A stretch of 64,000 nt of DNA, taken from contig NZ_NSBU01000007.1 in NCBI RefSeq assembly GCF_002285415.1, positions 1,264,583-1,328,582 on the forward strand, read 5' to 3'. Below, piece by piece: positions 54,934 through 63,366 of this stretch. The translations under genes and the position numbers were made by a program. The notes under the pieces were generated by a model, which ran no database searches, had not been told where the DNA came from, and saw only the letters and a program-made list of their open reading frames with translations. Source of the stretch: Actibacterium pelagium. GTDB taxonomy: Bacteria > Pseudomonadota > Alphaproteobacteria > Rhodobacterales > Rhodobacteraceae. Numbering within the stretch: position 1 is the first letter of the stretch; each line of letters begins with the position of its first letter.

Positions 54934-55562
54934 CAGGTCTGGAACTGGACAACCTGCAAATTTGGCACAACGACACGCTGGTTGTTGGGCTGACCGCCTC
55001 TGTTGCACCCGGCGAGGCACTGACCGTCATGGGCCCTTCTGGGGTCGGAAAATCAACAATTCTTGCTGCGATTACAGGAACTTTGCCGCCAAACTTCACC
55101 CAAGTCGGCACGATCCGCTTGGATGGAAAAACGCTTAACGGCCTACCTCCGCAAGACCGCCACACCGGCATCCTTATGCAAGAGGAACTGCTGTTCCCCC
55201 ACATGTCCGTTGCGGCCAACCTTGCTTTCGGCCTGCCCGCGGCAATCAAGGGAAAAGCGGCCCGTATGGAACGGATCTGCGCCGCCCTGTCCGAGATTGA
55301 CCTTGACGGGTTTGAGCATCGAGACCCCGCAACCTTGTCTGGCGGGCAAAAAGCCCGTGTCGCCCTGATGCGGGTTTTACTGTCAGAACCGAGGGTGCTT
55401 TTGCTGGATGAACCCTTCTCGCGACTCGACGCGGCGTTGCGTGATCAAATGCGAAGTCTGGTGTTTGACCGGGCCCACGCGCTTGGTCTGCCTGTGCTGC
55501 TGGTCACCCATGATCAGGCCGACGCGGATGCAGCTGGCGGCGAGGTTGTCACCCTAGCTTAA
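54930..55562 (+). CDS. ABC importer, ATP-binding protein (YnjD-type)
   Basis: The 210-residue ATPase has Walker A G-P-S-G-V-G-K-S, the Q-loop I-L-M-Q-E-E, the signature L-S-G-G-Q-K-A-R, Walker B V-L-L-L-D-E-P-F and a His-switch T-H-D-Q. It is shorter than most ATPases, as in YnjD. It is coupled to the permease by ATGA and overlaps the converging potassium-channel gene by 4 bases. Confidence 0.92.
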   Translation: MTGLELDNLQIWHNDTLVVGLTASVAPGEALTVMGPSGVGKSTILAAITGTLPPNFTQVGTIRLDGKTLNGLPPQDRHTGILMQEELLFPHMSVAANLAFGLPAAIKGKAARMERICAALSEIDLDGFEHRDPATLSGGQKARVALMRVLLSEPRVLLLDEPFSRLDAALRDQMRSLVFDRAHALGLPVLLVTHDQADADAAGGEVVTLA

Positions 55563-55987
55563 ATGTTACGCTGCTCTGTCCGGGCGCGACGCAGAACTTC
55601 GACCATCATCGCCGCGAACAACCCGATGTTCAGCAGGCCATTCAATGCTGTCATGCCACCAAGGATGCGCCACTCGGTCGGGAGGATGATGTCGCCAAAC
55701 CCTAGTGTCGTAAAGGACACGATCGTGAAATAGACCGCGGGCTCCAACTGATCGAAAACCCCCAACCCCAAGAAACCGAACGCCCAGATCCAGATGGACA
55801 TGAAAGTGACCGCCAAAACGATCAGCGCGGTTTTCAGAAGGAGCATGGTCATCTTAAACGCATGCGGCGGGCGGCGGACCCAAGGCATCAGGGTGTCGCT
55901 GAACTTTTCCGTCAGCCAGAAACCGGCAGAGGCAAGCACCAGCGTGGTCAGCAACAGCACGGTTCCACAGAATAGCTGAAAGATCAT
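55559..55987 (-). CDS. Small two-helix potassium channel-like protein
   Basis: The 142-residue protein has a long hydrophobic N-terminal helix and a second unit with two helices flanking the filter S-F-T-T-L-G-F-G-D-I-I, matching the ion-channel (Ion_trans_2) selectivity loop T-x-G-(Y/F)-G-D. It has no cytosolic regulatory domain. The ATG at 55987 follows GAGGGCGG; the larger frame upstream is not needed. It stands alone at the edge of the RpoE-linked operon; a link to it is not shown. Confidence 0.83.
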   Translation of the reverse strand: MIFQLFCGTVLLLTTLVLASAGFWLTEKFSDTLMPWVRRPPHAFKMTMLLLKTALIVLAVTFMSIWIWAFGFLGLGVFDQLEPAVYFTIVSFTTLGFGDIILPTEWRILGGMTALNGLLNIGLFAAMMVEVLRRARTEQRNI

Positions 55988-56046
55988 GTCCGCCCTCAAA
56001 TCCCAATGGACCCGACTTTGCCGCAAAGCTGCAATAGCCGCAACAC

Positions 56047-56769
56047 TCAGCCCATGAGACGGTAGAACAGTTTGCGGGGCAAGAAGCGTCCCAGAGTGAA
56101 CACCCAGGCGAATGGCCGAGGGAACGCCGTTGAAAACCGGCCCGACCGCATGGCGCGGATCACATGGTCCGCAGCTTCCTCGGGCGTCATGATCTGTGGC
56201 ATGTCAAAACTGTTCTTCTCGGTAAGACGTGTCTTTATGAAGCCCGGGTTGATCACCTGAACCTTAACTCCGGTCTTGCGAAGATCCGCGTAAAGCGTTT
56301 CTCCAAGATGCATCAGCGCAGCCTTGCTTGCGCCATACCCGATTGCGCCGGGCAGACCGCGATACCCGGCCAACGACCCGATCAGAACGATGTGCCCTAT
56401 ATCCCTTTCGACGAAATCAGGAAGCGCCTGCCCCACGACCTCGGCCCCACCCGAGAAATTTGTGGCGATCATCTGGCGGACGGGCTCTGATTTCCATTCC
56501 TGAGCGGTCATGGGATCATATGAACCCGCGCAATAGATAACGCCGTCCAGCGGTGGGCATTCAGCGTAGGCATGTGAGACATCAGCAGGGTCAGTCACGT
56601 CGAAGGGCAAGGCCACGGCGTCGGGTAACTCGTCCACCAGCGCCTTCAGCTTGTCCGCACTGCGCGCCGACAGAATGACGCGCGCGCCGTCTTTGGACAG
56701 CGCGACAGCCAAAGCGCGGCCCAAGCCCTCGCTTGCGCCGACGAGCCAAAAGGTCTTGCCAGCGAACAT
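56047..56769 (-). CDS. SDR-family NAD(P)-dependent oxidoreductase
   Basis: The 240-residue protein has the dinucleotide loop G-A-S-E-G-L-G-R-A and the catalytic Tyr-Lys pair Y-G-A-S-K, with Ser in I-G-S-L-A-G-Y. It is the last gene of a six-gene operon that starts at the FAD oxidoreductase gene, 3 bases after DUF3833. The set resembles the genes next to rpoE-chrR in Rhodobacter sphaeroides. The substrate is not known. Confidence 0.88.
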   Translation of the reverse strand: MFAGKTFWLVGASEGLGRALAVALSKDGARVILSARSADKLKALVDELPDAVALPFDVTDPADVSHAYAECPPLDGVIYCAGSYDPMTAQEWKSEPVRQMIATNFSGGAEVVGQALPDFVERDIGHIVLIGSLAGYRGLPGAIGYGASKAALMHLGETLYADLRKTGVKVQVINPGFIKTRLTEKNSFDMPQIMTPEEAADHVIRAMRSGRFSTAFPRPFAWVFTLGRFLPRKLFYRLMG

Positions 56770-56772
56770 AGA

Positions 56773-57321
56773 TCAGGCAGCCTCGGGGCGGATGGTCGCC
56801 ACAAGTTCCGCGACCTTAAGGCCGTACTTGCGCATCTCGGACCGGTTCATGATCACGCCGTTGTCGGTCAGGTACATCCAGTCTGTGACGTTAAGGACAT
56901 GCCCCCCTGCATCCTCGGCCAGCTTGATGCGATACTTCATTTGAACCGCGCTACCGGACTGTTTGCCTGTGCCTGTACCGATGATGTCTTCGGCCTTGGC
57001 ACGGATTTCGCCGTCATTGCCAATTTCCAATTCCCAAGCCCGGTTCTGCGTATCGCCACTGGAATAGGTAAACTCTTCGGTCAGACGTCCCCGGTTGCCT
57101 TCCCACGTGCCGTGCATCTTGGCCACGAACCGCGACACGACCTTACCGGTCGGCCCATAAATCACGCCTTCTGACAGCAATGGGCCGTTCAGGTGCGTGC
57201 GCACGTCAAAGGCGGGAAGCGTCTCGGCATAATCCGAAGGACGCTGCGAGCTAAAGCTAAGGTACCGTCGCCAGCCCAGATAGGCCAAAGCCAGCAAGAA
57301 GATCAGAACAAGTGTCGTCAT
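56773..57321 (-). CDS. DUF3833 membrane-anchored protein
   Basis: The 182-residue protein has one N-terminal membrane anchor (T-L-V-L-I-F-L-L-A-L-A-Y-L) and a lipocalin-like strand-rich part with H-G-T-W-E-G-N-R-G-R-L-T-E-E-F, W-E-L-E, then D-W-M-Y-L-T-D-N, all features of DUF3833. It overlaps the MFS gene by 4 bases. The family recurs in cfa/DUF1365 clusters and may handle modified fatty acids; this is inference. Confidence 0.85.
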   Translation of the reverse strand: MTTLVLIFLLALAYLGWRRYLSFSSQRPSDYAETLPAFDVRTHLNGPLLSEGVIYGPTGKVVSRFVAKMHGTWEGNRGRLTEEFTYSSGDTQNRAWELEIGNDGEIRAKAEDIIGTGTGKQSGSAVQMKYRIKLAEDAGGHVLNVTDWMYLTDNGVIMNRSEMRKYGLKVAELVATIRPEAA

Positions 57322-58547
57322 TTTGTCGTCGCCAAAGGCGTCTCCGGCAAGCGCACCACCATCCAGATGGCGCAGAGTTTCAGTATACAGGGCACTACAG
57401 CATAGGCCCAGGTCAGAGTGGTCAGCGCTTGCGCGCTATTGGTTTGGCCCGGTTCGAACCCGGCGAAGTCCAGCAGTGGGAGCGTAATCCCTGCTGCCAT
57501 CGCCAAAGCCAATTTGGCCACGAAAGCCCAAATCCCGAAGGCCACACCAGTAGATACGTTGCCTCGTTCCAATTGGACTGAAAAAAGTGCAGGCAATATG
57601 ACCATATCCGCACCAAGTGCGGCCCCAGAGGCCGCTGAGATGACGGCAAAGGCCATTGCAGAGCCCGGTGCCAGCGATGCCGCACCAATGAAGGACACGA
57701 TGGCCAAGACCATCGCGGGCAATAATACGCGTTTTGCCCCGAACCGTTGGCTAAGGCGCGACCAGATCGGGGCAGAGAGGCCCGCGCAGAGAAAAAAGAG
57801 CAGCAGAAAGTGCCCCGCATAGTCCGGCAACTGCAACTTGTCTTCGACAAAAAACAGAAACAGGGTCGACGTGATTGCGACAGGCAAAGCATTCACCAAT
57901 GCCAGTATCAGCACCGGCGTCGCATCCGCGTCGCGCAGGTCGGACAACTTGAATCGAGCCTCATTTGTCTTGACCTGAGGTGGCCAAAGACCCCTGTTCG
58001 CAACAAGCATTACGACACCGAGCCCGGCCAAGGTGAGGCCAAGGATTGCATAGCCATCCATCCCCGCGCCGCTGCCAACTTGTGGCAGGCTGACCGCCAC
58101 CAAGATGCCAACAAGGGTGCCCGTCTCGCGAAAGCCTGCAAGACGGTAGTGACGGTCAGGACCACCACCAGAGGCAAGCTCTACCCCCCGGCCATAGAAC
58201 AGGATCGTCGCAAAACTGTAGGCGGTGAACACAAGGACCAGAACAGCCAAAAGCCACGCCCCTGTTGGAGTGTCCGGACGCAGGGTGAAAAGAAGAAGGA
58301 ACCCCAGTGACAGCCCCAAGACCGCGACTGCAGCCAGTAAAGGCCGATTGGCCCCAAACCGGTCAGCAAGACGGCCCAGCAAAGGGTCCTGCACCGTATC
58401 AATCAAACGAATGACAACCAGAACAATCGCGAGCGTCGACAGGCTTAGCCCCAGAACGTCGGTCGCATAAAGCGGCAGATGCACATACAGGGGGATCCCT
58501 CCACCCGCGAGGAAGGCCGCAAACAAGCTGACCCGGAAATAGCTCAT
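57318..58547 (-). CDS. MFS/GPH-like transporter
   Basis: A 409-residue membrane protein with about 12 hydrophobic helices. The start (L-P-L-Y-A-T-D-V-L-G-L) and R-L-I-D-T-V-Q-D-P-L-L-G-R-L-A-D-R-F are typical of the glycoside-pentoside-hexuronide/MFS_2 subgroup, in which the D-P-x-x-G motif is strongly conserved. In this operon it probably moves a lipid or a lipid precursor; MFS_2 members also transport lysolipids. It is 27 bases after the cfa gene. Confidence 0.88.
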   Translation of the reverse strand: MSYFRVSLFAAFLAGGGIPLYVHLPLYATDVLGLSLSTLAIVLVVIRLIDTVQDPLLGRLADRFGANRPLLAAVAVLGLSLGFLLLFTLRPDTPTGAWLLAVLVLVFTAYSFATILFYGRGVELASGGGPDRHYRLAGFRETGTLVGILVAVSLPQVGSGAGMDGYAILGLTLAGLGVVMLVANRGLWPPQVKTNEARFKLSDLRDADATPVLILALVNALPVAITSTLFLFFVEDKLQLPDYAGHFLLLFFLCAGLSAPIWSRLSQRFGAKRVLLPAMVLAIVSFIGAASLAPGSAMAFAVISAASGAALGADMVILPALFSVQLERGNVSTGVAFGIWAFVAKLALAMAAGITLPLLDFAGFEPGQTNSAQALTTLTWAYAVVPCILKLCAIWMVVRLPETPLATTK

Positions 58548-58574
58548 ACCACACTCCGGGCCACGACTTTTGCG

Positions 58575-59732
58575 TCAGGCATGGCGCAGTTCAACCTGCA
58601 CCACGTTGGTTTGCCCGACCTCGAACGAGGCGGCGCAGATGGCCAGATAGAACTCCCAGTTTCTAAGGAAGCTGTCGCCATATCCAAGCTTTGCGATCTT
58701 GTCGCGTTTGGCTTGCAGACGCTCTCCCCACATGCGGCAGGTTTGAGCATAATCGCGGCCGAAGGCGAAGTTGTCCGTCACCTTAAGTCCCGCCCGTCGC
58801 GCTTGGTCTGAAATCACGGCATCCGACAGAAGCATTCCACCCGGGAAGGTATATTGGCGGATATAATCTGATCCCCGCCGATAGATGTCGAAATAAGCGT
58901 CCGGCACAGTGATCGCCTGTACCACGGCACGCCCCCCTTCGGCCAGCCGGTCGCGCAGTGTGCCGAAGTAATTCGGCCAATAGCGCTCGCCGACCGCCTC
59001 GATCATCTCGATCGAGACGATGTTGTCGAACTTGCCCTTCACATCGCGGTAATCCTGCAGTTGGATTTCTGCGCGCCCGTCCAGTCGGGCGTCGGCATAG
59101 CCTTTCTGGCTTGGGGAAATCGTCACCCCGGTTACATGGCGGCCCTCATCTGCGGCACGCTCGGCAAACCCGCCCCAGCCACAGCCGATTTCCAAGACCC
59201 GCTCACCCTCTTCCAAACGGCCCAGAATACGGTCGTACTTGCGATACTGGCCAAGCTGCAAATCGGTCTCTCCCTGATCGAAAAGGGCCGAGGAATAGGT
59301 CATCGAGGGGTCCAGCCACAGCTGGTAGAATTCGTTGCCCACATCGTAATGCGCCTGGATATTTTTCGCGGACCCGCGCTTGGAATTCGCCCGCAGGATG
59401 ACGTCGATCATGCGGTGCTTAAACAGCGACCACCATGTGCCGTACACATAGGCCTGCAGGTGATCCATGTTGCGCAACGCCACGGTGGTCAGCGTCTCGA
59501 TCGAAGGCGTATCCCACAGCCCGGCGACATAGGCCTCTCCCATCCCGATATCGCCGCGGGCGGCAATCGCCGTGACAGCGCCCCAGTCGTTGATCTTCAT
59601 CTCGGCCTGCGGTTCACCCGCGCCGAAGTCATGAATTGTCCCTTCGGGCGTGATCAAGCGCAGACTGCCGATCTTGATGCCTTCGCAGGTCTCTAGGAAT
59701 TCGTGTTTGATACGGTTGCTGACAAAGCCCAT
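58575..59732 (-). CDS. cfa: Cyclopropane-fatty-acyl-phospholipid synthase family protein
   Basis: The 385-residue protein has the Cfa family layout: an N-terminal lipid-binding part and a SAM methyltransferase domain with Y-D-V-G-N-E-F-Y-Q-L-W-L-D, motif I V-L-E-I-G-C-G-W-G-G-F-A-E, and S-I-E-M-I-E-A-V-G-E-R-Y-W. It adds a methylene or methyl group to unsaturated acyl chains of phospholipids, a known response to singlet oxygen and other stress in Rhodobacter. It overlaps DUF1365 by TGATG, in an RpoE-linked operon. Confidence 0.92.
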   Translation of the reverse strand: MGFVSNRIKHEFLETCEGIKIGSLRLITPEGTIHDFGAGEPQAEMKINDWGAVTAIAARGDIGMGEAYVAGLWDTPSIETLTTVALRNMDHLQAYVYGTWWSLFKHRMIDVILRANSKRGSAKNIQAHYDVGNEFYQLWLDPSMTYSSALFDQGETDLQLGQYRKYDRILGRLEEGERVLEIGCGWGGFAERAADEGRHVTGVTISPSQKGYADARLDGRAEIQLQDYRDVKGKFDNIVSIEMIEAVGERYWPNYFGTLRDRLAEGGRAVVQAITVPDAYFDIYRRGSDYIRQYTFPGGMLLSDAVISDQARRAGLKVTDNFAFGRDYAQTCRMWGERLQAKRDKIAKLGYGDSFLRNWEFYLAICAASFEVGQTNVVQVELRHA

Positions 59733-60484
59733 CAGCTGACCTCCTTCGTCGGTGGCAGGGGTCGGGTGCGATAGGGCGCACCTTTGAGTTTCAGGACAAT
59801 CGCCTGCCAGTAAATCAATGCGATAACGCGCAGTGGCCCAAAGGGTCGGCGTATCGCGGCACCAAGTATAGCACGGTTTGTCAGATCACGCCGGGGCCCG
59901 TGCAGGGTCGCGATCACGCCCTCATCCCCGTTCTCGTGCAGGATACGGATCGCAATGTGATCCGGCGTGACCGAGAAGTTGAACGCGTATGTTCCGGCGA
60001 TCTGCTGAAACGGCGAAACATGAAACAGCTTTTCCGACCGCATCTGCCGGCTTGGCGTGATCGGACCCCAGTTCTCGGTCCGGCACAAATAGCTGTGACG
60101 ATCCCCAAAAGTGTTATTCACCTCGGCAATTACGGCGACCAGATCATTGCCTTCAAACAGCATCCAGAAGCTGACCGGGTTGAACAAATAGCCAAGAAAT
60201 CGGGGCTGTGTCAGCAGGCGCAGACGAGTGCTCGCTTGGCGAACATATCCGTGCTCTGCCAACACAGACCACGCCCATGCCGCCCCCTGCCCGCCTGAAC
60301 GCGGGCCTCCGTGGTTGCGGTCATGGACCGAGGTCAGGTTCATCCTATTGCGTGAGAACAGTCTGGGACCTTGTTTTTCTTCCGGGTCGATCAACACGTA
60401 ATCGACCCCATACCGAAAGGCGTTCTTCACCGCGCCGCGACGGGCGTGGGTGGTCGTGCCTTTCAGGTGTTGCGGCCAACTCAT
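59732..60484 (-). CDS. DUF1365 family protein
   Basis: The 250-residue protein matches DUF1365, with F-R-Y-G-V-D-Y-V-L-I-D, F-N-P-V-S-F-W-M-L, Y-L-C-R-T-E-N-W-G, and K-L-F-H-V-S-P-F. DUF1365 genes are almost always found between the flavin amine oxidase and cfa genes, as here, and take part in the same lipid modification route. The ATG at 60484 overlaps the upstream stop as ATGA and is preferred to a TTG 6 bases earlier. Confidence 0.9.
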   Translation of the reverse strand: MSWPQHLKGTTTHARRGAVKNAFRYGVDYVLIDPEEKQGPRLFSRNRMNLTSVHDRNHGGPRSGGQGAAWAWSVLAEHGYVRQASTRLRLLTQPRFLGYLFNPVSFWMLFEGNDLVAVIAEVNNTFGDRHSYLCRTENWGPITPSRQMRSEKLFHVSPFQQIAGTYAFNFSVTPDHIAIRILHENGDEGVIATLHGPRRDLTNRAILGAAIRRPFGPLRVIALIYWQAIVLKLKGAPYRTRPLPPTKEVS

Positions 60485-61761
60485 GCGCAAACCTTGTCAA
60501 GCTGGCGGGTGACGCGCACGGCGCTGGCGAACCCGTCTTCGTGGAACCCGTGACGCAAGTAGGCGCCCGCAAACCACGTGTTCCGGTTGCCCTGCATCTC
60601 GGCCAGCGTCTTTTGCGCTTTCAGCGCGGCCCGGTCGAAGACCGGATGGCGGAAGGTTTTCTGGTCGTAGATCAGTTCGTCCTGCACCGGGGCGCAGGGG
60701 TTCAGTGACACAAATAGCGGATCGCTTTCGGGGATCTGCTGCAACCGGTTCATCCAATAGGTCACGCCAATGGCGGTCTCTTCTTTTGAAGTCTCAGCCT
60801 TGTAGACCCAAGAGGCCCAACAGGCCCGCCTGCGCGGCATCTGGGTGACGTCGCGATGCAGGATCATATCATTGTCCTGATAGCGGATTGCCGACAAAGC
60901 AGCGGTTTCTTCCAGCGACGCATCGGTCAGCAGGCGCAGACTGTCGTCCGAGTGGCAGGCCATGATGACCTGATCGAATACTTCGGGTTCAGACCCCTCG
61001 CAGCGGACCGACGTTTCCACCCCGTTGCGCGTGACAGAGCACACATCCGCACCAGTCCGAACATCCACTTTCATGGTCCGCAGCCAATTTTCCAGACGGC
61101 TGACGTATTCGATGCTGCCACCCTCGACTGTCCACCATTGGTGCTGCCCGCGAGCACTTAGCAGCGCGTGGTTGCGGAAAAAGCTGACCAGTGATTTCGC
61201 CGGGAACGCGGCGATTTCTTTTGGTGGAGTTGACCAGATCGCCCCGCAAATCGGCATGAGGTAATAGCGCTGGAACCAGTCTCCCAGGTCCAGTTCTTTG
61301 ACCAACTCGCCAATCGTCACGCTGTCGCATTGCGCGGCGGCCTCGGCCCTTGCGTTGAAGCGGAAGATGTCGCGCACCATGCGAGCGAACCCGGGGCGCA
61401 TCAGGTTGCGGCGCTGACCGTATAGCGAGACAAGATCAAGCAGGCCGTACTCGACGGAACCGTTATCAATCGTGGCTCCGAAGCTCATATCACTTTTGAT
61501 GACCGGAACCTCGAGGTCCTGAAACATCCGCGTCAGATGCGGATAATTGACGTAGTTGAATACGATAAACCCGGTGTCCACTGGCTGGTCACCGTTAAGC
61601 CCCGCCATGACGGTTCTGGCATGTCCTCCAAGCCGCTTAGCACTCTCGAACAGGGTCACATTGTGATGAGGCGCCAGACGATAGGCGGCCGCCATCCCGG
61701 ATATACCTCCACCAACAACTGCGATGCGTTGCGGGCGAAGTGGGCGGGCATCAAACGACAT
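60481..61761 (-). CDS. FAD-dependent oxidoreductase of the cfa/DUF1365 cluster
   Basis: The 426-residue enzyme has the FAD-binding start R-I-A-V-V-G-G-G-I-S-G-M-A-A-A-Y and the R-L-G-G-H-A-R-T follow-up of flavin amine oxidase-like proteins. In Rhodobacter sphaeroides the equivalent gene next to rpoE is needed for lipid modification and for singlet-oxygen signalling to the RpoE-ChrR pair, as far as I recall. It is first in the operon, 23 bases from a predicted RpoE-type -10 element. The ribosome site before the ATG at 61761 is AAGGAG. Confidence 0.9.
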   Translation of the reverse strand: MSFDARPLRPQRIAVVGGGISGMAAAYRLAPHHNVTLFESAKRLGGHARTVMAGLNGDQPVDTGFIVFNYVNYPHLTRMFQDLEVPVIKSDMSFGATIDNGSVEYGLLDLVSLYGQRRNLMRPGFARMVRDIFRFNARAEAAAQCDSVTIGELVKELDLGDWFQRYYLMPICGAIWSTPPKEIAAFPAKSLVSFFRNHALLSARGQHQWWTVEGGSIEYVSRLENWLRTMKVDVRTGADVCSVTRNGVETSVRCEGSEPEVFDQVIMACHSDDSLRLLTDASLEETAALSAIRYQDNDMILHRDVTQMPRRRACWASWVYKAETSKEETAIGVTYWMNRLQQIPESDPLFVSLNPCAPVQDELIYDQKTFRHPVFDRAALKAQKTLAEMQGNRNTWFAGAYLRHGFHEDGFASAVRVTRQLDKVCA

Positions 61762-61783
61762 GTAGTCTCCTTGTATTTGGAGA

Positions 61784-61812
61784 GGATACGCGAATTTTTT
61801 ACAGTTGGATCA
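61784..61812 (-). promoter_or_regulatory. RpoE-type promoter of the FAD-oxidoreductase operon
   Basis: On the minus strand TGATCC (61807-61812), 17 bases, then GTATCC (61784-61789). It shares TGATCCAA and GC-GTA with the divergent rpoE promoter at the same spacing. The 5' leader would be about 15-20 bases. Confidence 0.7.
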
Positions 61813-61832
61813 ATCTCTGTCGAATTTATTTT

Positions 61833-61861
61833 TGATCCAATTCTAGACCGGCTGCGTAGAG
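61833..61861 (+). promoter_or_regulatory. RpoE-type promoter of rpoE-chrR
   Basis: TGATCC (61833-61838), 17 bases, then GTAGAG (61856-61861). Same layout as the promoter for the opposite operon. This fits the known autoregulation of RpoE in the ChrR class. Confidence 0.7.
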
Positions 61862-61962
61862 ACGATATGCTGGATAGAAATGCAGAAACGATGATCGAAA
61901 ACTCCGCGGCCTCTGCTGCGGTCGCTTCGCCCATCGTGTCACGCAAATCGACCGGAGGCTCT

Positions 61963-62514
61963 GTGGACACCATCGAGCTAAGTGAACAGACGCAATGGAT
62001 GCTGGCGATCCGTGACCAGAGGGACAAGCGTGCCTTCGCGAAACTGTTCGACTTTTACGGCCCGCGTCTGAAGGCCATGGCTATTCGAGGCGGGGCGAGA
62101 TCGGATCAAGCAGAAGACATCGTGCAAGAGGTCATGTTGTCGATCTGGAACAAGGCGGATCAGTTCGATCCGCACCGCGCACAGGTGTCCGCTTGGGTCT
62201 ATCGGATCGCGCGGAACCGGCAGGTGGATGTGTTCCGCAAGGAAAGCCGCCCCCTGCCCGAAGCGTTGAAGTGTGAGGAACCGCCGGAAGAAGATGCAGG
62301 GCAAATTCTGGCGCTAGAACAAGAAGTTAACCAGTTGAAGAGCGCTTTGGAACGGCTCAAGCCCGACCAAAGGGAAATGATAGAAAAGGCCTACCTGGGT
62401 GAGCTAAGTCACAGCGAAATCAGCCGCGAAAGTGGCGTTGCCCTAGGGACCATAAAATCGCGTATCCGTCTGGGGCTGGATCGGCTGCGCCATGAGATGC
62501 AAGAGCTACGGTAA
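61963..62514 (+). CDS. rpoE: ECF RNA polymerase sigma factor RpoE (ChrR-controlled class)
   Basis: The 183-residue sigma factor has region 2 (A-F-A-K-L-F-D-F-Y-G-P-R-L-K, then D-I-V-Q-E-V-M-L-S-I-W-N-K, A-W-V-Y-R-I-A-R-N) and region 4 (Y-L-G-E-L-S-H-S-E-I-S-R, G-T-I-K-S-R-I-R). It redirects RNA polymerase to singlet-oxygen and stress genes and is held by ChrR until stress. A GTG at 61963 with GGAGG 5 bases upstream gives the length of known RpoE proteins (about 180). In-frame ATGs at 61867 and 61891 would add 24-32 residues and leave an almost leaderless mRNA, so they are less likely. Confidence 0.88.
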   Translation: MDTIELSEQTQWMLAIRDQRDKRAFAKLFDFYGPRLKAMAIRGGARSDQAEDIVQEVMLSIWNKADQFDPHRAQVSAWVYRIARNRQVDVFRKESRPLPEALKCEEPPEEDAGQILALEQEVNQLKSALERLKPDQREMIEKAYLGELSHSEISRESGVALGTIKSRIRLGLDRLRHEMQELR

Positions 62515-62517
62515 GGA

Positions 62518-63153
62518 ATGGAAAACATTAAACACCATATCGACGACCAGTTGTTGGCAGCCTATTCGTCGGGCGCGTTGCCCGCGCCCTATGGCCTTGT
62601 CGTATCCGCACATGTGTCGATGTGCGACGAGTGCAGGGCCCGCCTGGGGGCCCATGACACTGCCGGGGGCGCTGTGATGGATGATCTTCCACCAATCGAA
62701 GTCTCGGGCGACCTGAAGGCTAAGCTGTTGGAAATGCTGGATGAACCAGCCCAAGACGTTCCGACTTATGAACGTTCGGGCATCTTCCCCGGACCAGTGA
62801 TGGAGGCGCTGAAAGGCAAGCCGCCGAAGTGGAAACACCTTGGGTTTGGCACCCGCCAGTGCATCCTTTCGCATGGGAAAGAGGGATCGGTCCGTCTACT
62901 GTATATCCCACCCGGTCAGGCTGTTCCGGATCATAGCCACAACGGTCTGGAGCTGACTTTGGTCCTTCAGGGCAGCTTTAGCGACGAGGGCGGTCAGTTT
63001 GGTGTGGGTGACGTGGAAATCGCGGATGAAAGCGACGAGCACACCCCGATCGCCGGTCCCGAATGCGCCTGTATCTGCCTTGCAGCGACCGACGCGCCAC
63101 TGCGCTTCAGCAGCTTCGTGCCGCGCATGTTACAGCCGATTTTCCGGATATGA
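62518..63153 (+). CDS. chrR: Anti-sigma factor ChrR (zinc-binding, cupin-type)
   Basis: The 211-residue protein is the anti-sigma partner of RpoE. The zinc site that binds the sigma factor is visible: His6/His7 and the H-x3-C-x2-C motif (His32, Cys36, Cys39). The C-terminal half is a cupin with G-Q-A-V-P-D-H-S-H-N-G-L-E, a second metal site that senses singlet oxygen products or lipid peroxide signals. It begins 3 bases after rpoE (TAAGGA ribosome site in between). Its stop lies inside a run of four 11-base repeats, followed by a terminator. Confidence 0.93.
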   Translation: MENIKHHIDDQLLAAYSSGALPAPYGLVVSAHVSMCDECRARLGAHDTAGGAVMDDLPPIEVSGDLKAKLLEMLDEPAQDVPTYERSGIFPGPVMEALKGKPPKWKHLGFGTRQCILSHGKEGSVRLLYIPPGQAVPDHSHNGLELTLVLQGSFSDEGGQFGVGDVEIADESDEHTPIAGPECACICLAATDAPLRFSSFVPRMLQPIFRI

Positions 63154-63189
63154 CCTGCATATGACTTACATATGAGTTGCATATGACTG
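63146..63189. repeat. Four tandem 11-bp repeats at the end of chrR
   Basis: Units GGATATGACCT, GCATATGACTT, ACATATGAGTT and GCATATGACTG lie end to end (63146-63189), period exactly 11 with a common (C/G)ATATGA core. The chrR stop codon falls in the first. Unknown function; could be a binding array or a slippage-prone repeat. Confidence 0.85.
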
Positions 63190-63202
63190 TTTTGCAGTAA
63201 TC

Positions 63203-63227
63203 AAAGGGGGCCGCGCGGCCCCTTTTT
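63203..63227 (+). terminator. Terminator of rpoE-chrR
   Basis: GGGGCC and GGCCCC form a GC stem around GCGC (63207-63222), extended by an A-run before and TTTTT after. It is a strong rho-independent terminator. Confidence 0.85.
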
Positions 63228-63366
63228 CCTTGCCTTTTGGTTGGCGGTTTCCGAACCCTTCGTGTAAATTAAACGCGTTCCAGGAGATATCTAGAACTTG
63301 TTTGATACTCCTACGGAGGCATTTCACTTCGAAGGAACTAAGAACTATTAATTTTTGGAGATTTGT

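Noticed and set aside
54930-55562. ATPase as the missing motor of the giant-protein exporter
   Set aside because: It overlaps its own importer permease and solute-binding protein, is more than 10 kb from the exporter operon, and has the short YnjD form without a membrane domain.
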